From Maratus speciosus (lineage: Eukaryota > Arthropoda > Arachnida > Araneae > Salticidae): 64,000 bases of DNA. Location: contig OZ010786.1 of NCBI GenBank assembly GCA_963932465.1, positions 532,645,073-532,709,072 on the forward strand. The letters run 5' to 3'. Shown piece by piece: positions 56,021 through 64,000 of this stretch (its first letter is position 1; each line of letters opens with the position of its first letter). The notes under the pieces were generated by a model. The model made no database searches and had not been told where the DNA came from. It saw nothing but the letters and a program-made list of their open reading frames with translations. The position numbers and the translations under genes are program-made.

Positions 56021-58890
56021 ATATGCGAACAACAAAGACAAAACATAGAATACATTTGGAAACTCCCGATGGCATTAGATATTTATTTTCAGCGACGAAT
56101 GATAATAAAAAAAAGAACTGAAGCTGTTACTACTTCCATGTGAAATTTAGATACTTAATTGTTATATAACACAAATGCTAAAAAAATATTTAATACCAAA
56201 GTAAATATTTATGTATTTTTTATTTTATTTCGGATATAAAATTTCGTACTCAGTTAGTTATTTATCTTAAACAATATATGTCTTAAATATTTTCCCTAAA
56301 TCTCTAAACTTTCAACCTAAGTACATATTAAAATTATTTTGAATGTTTTAAATTTAATGAACCTGTTTTTAAAATTTTATTTGACTGAAAGAAGGTTTGT
56401 GTTGGCATGGTTCCATTTTCATACCATTATATGCATAATAATAATAGACAATTTAATGTGATTTTAATTAAGCAGGTGATTATTACATTTGACATTTCTC
56501 TTGATATTTGCACTAGAGTATTCCCTTTTAATATAATGTGTAGATAAATAATCTAATTGTAAATTTAAAGCTACTGCATGAGAAAACCAAAACCAAACAT
56601 AGAGTACATTTGGAAAATCCTGATTGCATTATATATTCTTTTTCAACGACGCAACATAAAAAAAAAAATAATTGAAGATCTTATCACTTGTGTGTAAAAT
56701 TTAGATACTTAATTATTATGTTATTTAATTTTTTCAAAAGTTTATTTATTATCAAAGTGAATCTTTATATGTTTTTATTTTATTTGTGATTTTAAAATTC
56801 GTATTCAATAATTTAGCAGTCACTTAAGCAACATATGAGTTAACTTTTTTACGAAATATAAAATTTTTCTACCGAAGTGTATATTAAAATTACTCATTTC
56901 CGTCTGCGTGGGCGTTACTTTACAATTAAATAGTTATACCTTTTATTAATACCTTAAAATATTTATTCATGTATAAATAAAGGATGCATTTATAATTTTA
57001 AGAATTGAACAAAATGTATCTTTTTCTCATTAGAGCATTTTCAACCGTGTTTATACTTTGTCAGCGAAATCTTCTCTTTTATTGTGTAACTTTCATCAGA
57101 AAATGATGTCTTTGAAAGCGAACGACACATGCAGTTCATTAATGGCTGAAATTTTTTGTGCAGTTATTTTTAATGTTTGAATTGAAATGTGTCTATTTTT
57201 AAATATTGCTTGACGGAAAGAAGATTTATGTATGTATGGTACCATTGTCTTACCATTATATGCATATTAAGAATAGACTATTTAATGTGATTGTAATTAA
57301 GGTACTAATTATTATTTTTGAGAATTTTAGTTTCATATTTGCACTAGAGGATTCCTTTTCAATATATTATTTAGAAAAATAATCTAATTGTAAGTTTGTA
57401 GTAATTGCATGCGAACGACAAAGACAAAACATAGAATACATTTGGAAACTCCTGATGGCATTAGATATTTTTTTTCAGCGACGAATAATAATAAGAAAAA
57501 GAACTGAAGCTGTTACTACTTCTATGTGAAATTTAGATACTTAATTGTTATATAACACAAATGCTAAAAAAATATTTAATACCAAAGTAAATATTTATGT
57601 ATTTTTTATTTTATTTCGGATATGGAATTTTGTACTCAATTAGATATTTATCTTAAAAAACATATGACTTAAATATTTTTCTAAATCTTTAAACTTTCAA
57701 CCTAAGTACATATTAAAATTATTCACTTTAGACAGCTTGAGTATTAATTTACAATGCTTTAAAATTTTTATTCGTGTACAAATAAGTGATGCATTTATAA
57801 TTTTAAGTTTTGAGGAGAATTTTCCTCTTACTCATTAGGTCATTTTTGCCGTATTTATACATTGTCAGCGAAATCTTCTCTTTATTGGTTTAGTTTCATA
57901 AGGATATTGTATGTTTCAAAGTGAAATACACTAGTTGATTAGTGACTGGCATTCTTTGTGCAGTTATTTTGAATGTTTTAAATTTAATGAACCTGTTTTT
58001 TAAATATTATTTGACGGAAAGAAAATTTGTGTTGGCATGGTTCCATTTTCATACCATTATATGCATATTAATAATATACTATTTAATGTGATTTTAATTA
58101 AGGTGGTGATTGTTATATTTGACATTTCTCTTGATATTTGCACTAGAGTATTCCCTTTTAATAAAATTTGTAGATAAATAATCTAACTGTAAATTTAAAC
58201 CTACTGCATAAGAAAAACAAAACCAGACATAGACTACATTTGGAAAATCCTGATTGCATTATATATTCATTTTCAACGGCGCAACATTAAAAAAAAATGA
58301 AGATCTTATCACTTGTGTGTAAAATTTAGATACTTAATTGTTATGCCATTTAAATTTTTAAACAGTTTATTTTTTATCGAAGTGTATCTTTATATGTTTT
58401 TATTTTATTTGGGATTTTAAAATTGGTATTCAATATTTAACAATCCCTTAAGCAACATATGAGTTAACTTTTTTGCAAAATATTAAAATTTTCAACCGAA
58501 GTGTATATTAAAATTACTCATTTCTGTCTGCGTGGGCGTTACTTTACAATGAAATAGTTATACCTTTTATTAATACCTTAAAATATTTATTCATATATTA
58601 AGTAAAGGATGCATTTATAACTTTAAGAATTGAACAAAATATTTCCCTTTCTCATTAGCTCATTTTCGCCATGTTTATACTTTGTCAGCGAAGTCTTCTC
58701 TTTTACTGTTTTACACTCATCAGGAAATATTGACATTGAAAGTGAAGTGAAACACACGAACAGTTGATTATTGACTGGCATTCTTTGTGGAGTTATTTTG
58801 AAAGTTTCAAATTTAATTAGTATATTTTTAAAATATTGTTTGACGGAAAGACGAATTGCGTTTGCATTGTACCATTGCCATACCATTATC

Positions 58891-59910
58891 TGAACCGTTC
58901 AGTGCACAAATTTATTAACTCCATAAAACAAAAATGTTGAGAAATAAGATGAAATAATGTACATTGTTATTTAAAATTCCCTTTATAATATAAATTTAAA
59001 AATATATTGTAGAATGCATAAAAGCAGATATAGATTTCATCTAACGGTATATAAAATTAATAAGAAAGAATAGCCAAAAAATAATCGTCAGTAATGTTAA
59101 AATTTTTATGTGACGTGTGGAGTTAATCGATTTGACAACTGAATAAAGTAATATAGTTAAATTCATTGTTTAAATTTTTAAGTTTTTTATTATAGTAAAA
59201 GTTAGTTATTATATATTTTTATTACAGATTTTCCATAAAAATGAATTTTGACTGTTCTGTTATAATATATTATTTGTGATAAATTTATCCGCAATATAAA
59301 TAATGTGTTCTTCATCAGGTGCATGTGAGGACTCGTCATTTCGGAATGTTGGCAATTTTTTATATTTATCATATTTAACAGGAGCAATGAATTTTAGCAG
59401 GTTCATCATGTCTCTCCTTTTTTTTTCTTGTCACAGTTCTACTTTTAGGATGTAATAAAGGCTAATCTACATTCTTCAAAATTTGTTGTCTACCTGCTCC
59501 CATGTATTAATGGCATTAAATTCTGAATCTTCATTAAAGTCATATTTGAATTGTATGAGGTAGGCTTTGGACTTTTCGCACTTATCCAGCGTATTTTAAG
59601 CCAATTTAGTTTACTTTAATTCTGACAAGTCGATAAAAAAAATTACCGTTAACGTTCACCGCTTGCTAGTGCATTTGAGTTGCTTTATTGCAACAATTTA
59701 CATAGATTATGAAGTTAATAAAAACGGCCTCTGAAATAAATTATTTTATTTAAATGGCCAAATAAATTTAGTCATTTAAATGTGTTAATCTTTATTTTTC
59801 CTGAAAGTTTCTACAAATATAAAATTTTATGACTATACCAAGTGCTTTGACGCTTAAAATTTAAGATTTTTCAAAAGTGGAGTTAATCGATCTGTGCCCT
59901 GAACGGCTCA
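58891..59910. mobile_element. DNA element of about 1 kb with GAACCGTTCAG termini
   Basis: Left TGAACCGTTCAGTGCACAAA and right, complemented, TGAGCCGTTCAGGGCACAGA, both followed by ATTAACTCCA, give inverted ends of about 32 bases. The host repeat unit (CCATTATATGCATATTAAGA) is split by it. The target duplication is unclear. On the minus strand near 59470-59510 a short frame reads AINTWEQVDNKF, which might be a coding relic; I cannot identify it. Confidence 0.8.
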
Positions 59911-59945
59911 TGTACAGATTAAGAATAGACTATTTAATGCAAAAT

Positions 59946-61600
59946 TACACAAATTTCACAGAATTTATCAGACTTTTAGTAAAGGTATATATTGAAAATA
60001 AGCTTCGACTTTGACTTCGAATACTGTTTTACCGAGGCCCCTGTGGGCAACTCCACAGATTCCCGGGATCAGGACAAGTGAAAAATAACAGAACAGTACG
60101 CAGTCGTGAGAGTGTTGACATCATGGCGTGGAAAGTGATTGGTTGGAACAAGCAGGGTGGTTGGATGGTAAAGCTAGGTTAGAACGGTTTCCCTTACATA
60201 AAAAAACCCCTTCAGGGACCATGCATTTTTTACATAATTAATTTTAAAAAATCCTAACACTGAGAAAAGGATATTTTGAAAATGAAATTAGATTTTTACA
60301 ATTTAAAATGCAATATTTACAAAGAGTTTAATTTAAGAATAAAGGCTGTACAAGAGGGAGGATGGTTTCCCCGATATGCGCAGATCTTGGTTCTGAAAAT
60401 AACCATATATCTATCAGTAATAACTAAATTGTTTTTTTTTTTTTATTAATTTACTGCTTCAATTAATGAAACATACGAAAATCTGTCTTTTTGAAATATT
60501 TAAAATAATAGTGTAATACTGCAGCATGTCACCTTAAATTCAATGTTCAAACTTAAATTTCCATCGCAATATTTTAGGATTCGCGAGGTAAAACTATCTT
60601 ATTATTATGGCATTATTTATTCCTCGTTAAAAAGACTTTATGTTATTAAACTATTTTAAGTTTTAATGTATTAAAGTGAAAGTGCGATCCATTAAAACTG
60701 CTATTATCCTCGATGTCTTTCTGAAGATCGTCTTTCTTTACAACAGCTGGGATTTTATTTGTACTTTTATGGGTAATAGATCATCCGAATCATTGCATTA
60801 CTTTTCTTTCTCCATGACAACGACGTTTATACTGTAATTTTTTTTCTTGCTGATAAATAATATTAATAACTGAAAATCGTTACATATCAATGCGGTAAAA
60901 AATATCAAACAACAAAATTAAGACTGTTGACAATTAGCGGAGAACTATTTTAAACATTGAATTTAATGTAGCTTGTTATAATATCATTATTATATAAACA
61001 TTATAATGTATAACAATGTTATTATAATACAAGTGTAGCGATGTTTTTCTTTTATATTATGGCAATACATATGAATATATGTGAAGTAATAAAATCAGCA
61101 AAAGAATCTTTTAAAGGGATTTCATTATGGAATGATATAATATATAAATGAATGTAGTTACATGAAGACTATATTTCCTTATGGAGATATACAGATTAGG
61201 TTCCCTTAGAAAGACCACCACGAAGGGAAATCCCCTCTGCCTTAGGCCAATATCCATCCTGGTAATAACTGGCCATCATCAAACAACAAACAAAAAGAAA
61301 CAAAGCTTGTGGAGATAATTTAAAGCTTATATTCTTCGTTTTTGTTAACTCTTACTTCATACTTTACTATAAGAGTCATTAATCATGTTATGCTTTTATT
61401 AAACAAAAACTAGATGGAATACATTGTTTCGTCATATCTTCAAAGAATACTTCACAGTCCACCTGCATATACTTTAAAATCCTTGAAAGAAACCACTATT
61501 CTAAAATACGGTTAAATTGTGTCGCATGCAAAATTATTAGTTAAAACTAGACAAGTGGTATATAGAACAGGATTTATAATTTTCCAACTGAGTGAAAAAG
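59946..61600. other. Unassigned region
   Basis: A GC-richer patch at 60020-60190 has no recognised content. About 60440-60840 is weakly similar to 54720-54970 (ATGAAACATA..., CCATGACAAC), suggesting another old local duplication. No genes seen. Confidence 0.45.
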
Positions 61601-61604
61601 TTTT

Positions 61605-61683
61605 CAGGACAAGATTTGAGCAATTGAACTTTTGTCTTGAGCTGCCACTGCTTTGCCAACTGAGCTGTACTGGAAAAATCTGG
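61605..61683 (-). mobile_element. tRNA-like SINE head
   Basis: The minus strand contains CAGCTCAGTTGGCAAAGCAG, a good pol III A box, followed after about 35 bases by TTGCTCAAATCTTG, a degenerate B box. The predicted acceptor stem does not pair, so a SINE or tRNA relic is more likely than a functional tRNA. Confidence 0.55.
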
Positions 61684-61809
61684 CAACTGAATTCACACAA
61701 AGATAATTTTTTATTTTAACATCTGTTTCGATATATGAGTCAGCAGAACAGAATAAAACGCAGATAACGGAACTCTACGAAACCTTGGATACGTAACATA
61801 TCCAACATT

Positions 61810-61880
61810 TCTTGGCTCAGATGACATAGCATTTGCAGCTTAAACCAAGTGTTTCCTCTTTCGAATCCTAGCCTGAACAC
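61810..61880 (+). mobile_element. tRNA-like SINE head
   Basis: TTGGCTCAGATGACATAGCA (A box) and TTTCGAATCCTAG (B box, close to GGTTCGAATCC) are about 50 bases apart, as in tRNAs. The ends do not form an acceptor stem. The downstream poly-A-like run at 61897-61911 could be a tail. Confidence 0.6.
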
Positions 61881-61883
61881 TTT

Positions 61884-64000
61884 TTTAACTGAGTTAAAAA
61901 AAAAAAAAACAATATCTGTGATTTAATTACCATAAAAAAAAATATATATATATATATATATTGCGCAATTTCTGAAATTAATTTGAAATTTCAGAAATTA
62001 CATTGTTCTGCGGTACTAATTGCCAAAATACGAAATTTATATTTTACTAATTAAACGATAATGTAAAATCTATCTGAATATGAATACCAATCTATCTGAA
62101 TATAACTGACAAGATCTTATTTGTTTATATTGAGTAAGTAATGTTCCAAGCAGAAAAGTTATTGAAAATATTGTAAAGAAATTATTTTAATATAAAAACA
62201 TTACTCTAATATTTCATAATATAATAGGAAAATAACAATACATTTATATTGTACCGCTGCCTTAATTTAAATACTTTATATTTAATTTGCTAATTTATTC
62301 ATGTCGAAAACTAAAATTTAATATTTAAATACTTTGATGTATGTTACATTATTTACTAGAAATATTTTTATTTTTACTTATTGTGTTAATTCAAATATTT
62401 ATATTCCCTAGATAATTAAAAAATAACATGTTATAATTTATTTTTTAACATATTTAGTACATTGACAGGTATTATGAATATATAAATACAAATACAAATA
62501 TATATATATATATATACTAAGGATGTATAGCTATATTTTTTAATGAAAGTTCGGAATTATAATTTCGGTTTTAAAGATACAAATTTTATTCTTTTAGTTA
62601 AAATATGTATTATAGTATATTTCAATAGAAATTTGTTTTAATATTTTATAATAATACTTTTTTTTTTTACATAATTGACGAATTTTTACTGTTGACGACA
62701 TTTCTCCTGTATCTCTCTAATGTTTGGAATTATAATTCGGTTAGTCATAAAAAGATTTATTGCACTGTATTTATAGAATAAGGTATGATTAATGCCAGTG
62801 AGTGTATGAGAATATATTTTAAAAAAATCGAAAATAAAATCACATAAATTACTTGCAACAATATAATAAAAATAACATACCTACAGTGTCTGTACAATTA
62901 AGAAGTTCCGAACTTATTGTGTAATCCGGGAAATCCGGGTTGAAAACGCTAGTAGAATGCAAGGAACTATGGTAGGGAGAAGCGAGGGGCGTGTCCAGCT
63001 ATGGGGGCAAGGGTGGAATACCACATGACATTGTCATATAAGAATGCGAGAGTCAGACGTTGAATTATTTTATGATGGTTGATTTAGTTTCGAATTTCTC
63101 GAGGGGGGTGTTGATGAGAGAGGGCGAAAGTGGATGCGTCACAAGACTGGGTCGTTTAGGACTGCGAGGGTAATATATTTTTTTCTGGATGTTTTAGTTT
63201 CCGTACTTACTTCCGTAAGGAGGGGTAAATTCATTAAGGTGTAATTAATTTAGGTTTAATTAAAATTCACCTCATTAAAATAGATACTAATCACGCGATA
63301 TTTGAGGTTACACATTCATTTTATAACATTTTGGTTCCTGTTATAAGACGTTTACGGAAATTACAATGTTCGTTATAGTAATCGTATTTAATCATTATGC
63401 TCTACACCGATGCATAACGTTACAATCATAAAGAGAGTTCTCGTAAGATTTTCTCCTGCAATAGTCTCTTATATTTGCAAGTAGCCGGTTTTCCCGCTAA
63501 GCTGGAAGGATTTTTTAAACGAATCTTGAATGAAACGAAACACATTAGTAAATTTCACCTTGTATATAAAGCATTATGAACATTACAAGAAATAACTTTC
63601 AGCATTGCTGAAAAGGTACTAACGTCATTGCGCTATTACATTTTCTAATGTGCTAGACAAAATTTACACTTTTATACACCAACCATTCATTACTAGGTTG
63701 ATAATTTGCTTCAGGATTTGGAAAATATATGGAAATACGATATGCAATGTACTAAAAGAATCGCTGGAAAATTATCTGACTAACAATGCCAGTCTCATCA
63801 AAATCCGTCCAGTAGAACTTTTTTATAAAGGTTAATCTTTCATAATCGATTCACCTGATTATAGAACTTTTTCCCATAATTAATAAATAAGCAAAGCAGA
63901 ACAATATGCAGTATATTAAAACAATCCTTTACAGATAATTTGACAAATAATGGATATCACATATCCAGTAATTTTTTTTTTTAAAGCAAGTCCTCCATTA
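61884..64000. other. AT-rich region, no gene seen
   Basis: Contains TA repeats at 61941-61960 and 62501-62516 and a GC-richer stretch at 62920-63180. Short frames lack motifs. Confidence 0.5.

Larger units (their letters stand above)
55000..59945 (+). repeat. Tandem array of the approximately 0.8-kb unit, four units plus insertions
   Basis: Anchor TTTAATGTGATTNTAATTAA lies at about 55367, 56454, 57284 and 58087. Spacing is about 800-830 except for the first, which holds a 0.5-kb MITE. Other shared words: TTTGTCAGCGAAATCTTCTC, ATTCTTTGTGCAGTTATTTT, TATGCATATTAA.AATA.ACT, GCACTAGAG.ATTCCTTTT, AAATTTAGATACTTAATTGT. A further copy lies at 37430-38642. No reading frame is preserved between units. 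Confidence 0.88.

Noticed and set aside
61810..61880. Functional tRNA gene
   Set aside because: A and B boxes are present but acceptor-stem ends do not pair, so a SINE head or tRNA relic is preferred.

Overview
This window is AT-rich eukaryotic DNA, most likely from an arthropod. That guess rests only on base composition and on the mix of Tc1, Tigger/pogo, hAT-like, piggyBac-like, Helitron and gypsy elements; I cannot name the species. I found no intact host protein-coding gene, no rRNA and no convincing functional tRNA. Almost every recognisable protein fragment belongs to a broken transposable element (TE), so the window reads as intergenic or intronic DNA filled with nested, decayed transposons and tandem repeats.

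Layout, left half. 1-3.9 kb is featureless AT-rich DNA. 3.9-7.8 kb holds a CAGGG-ended composite element with a nested small element and a 32-bp minisatellite, then a Tigger-like element with a transposase C-terminus, then a TA-flanked element (copy 1). 9.6-17.5 kb is a tandem segmental duplication joined by roughly 0.3-kb satellite units. The two copies carry different insertions (Tc1 and the TA-flanked element in the first; a retroposon-like element with a nested foldback in the second), so each copy serves as the empty site for the other. 18.9-22.2 kb is a composite of three different tandem arrays plus a tRNA-like SINE fragment. 23.2-27.9 kb is a Tigger/Jerky-type element interrupted just upstream of its transposase by a second element that carries its own pogo-type transposase relic. 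28.3-31.0 kb is a nine-unit array of roughly 0.3 kb. 31-37.4 kb is AT-rich with little to report.

Layout, right half. An approximately 0.8-kb repeat unit lies at 37.4-38.6 kb and recurs four times at 55-60 kb. The DNA between is a pile of insertions: gypsy-type LTR element 1 (38.64-43.11 kb, plus strand, with a hAT-type foldback element inside gag), a GC-richer island of unknown origin, a 3-kb hAT-like transposon, gypsy-type LTR element 2 (47.10-52.73 kb, minus strand, with a Helitron inside gag) and a second Helitron (52.74-54.54 kb). Both LTR elements lack reverse transcriptase and RNase H, and share the PBS region and an unusual motif next to the 3' LTR. The 55-60 kb array itself carries two more MITE-like insertions and 37.8 kb carries a piggyBac-type MITE. 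The last 4 kb holds two tRNA-like SINE heads and otherwise nothing I can name.

Nothing here looks like a working multi-gene system. The most informative content is the set of precisely datable nested insertions with internal empty-site controls, and the pair of related RT-less LTR elements.
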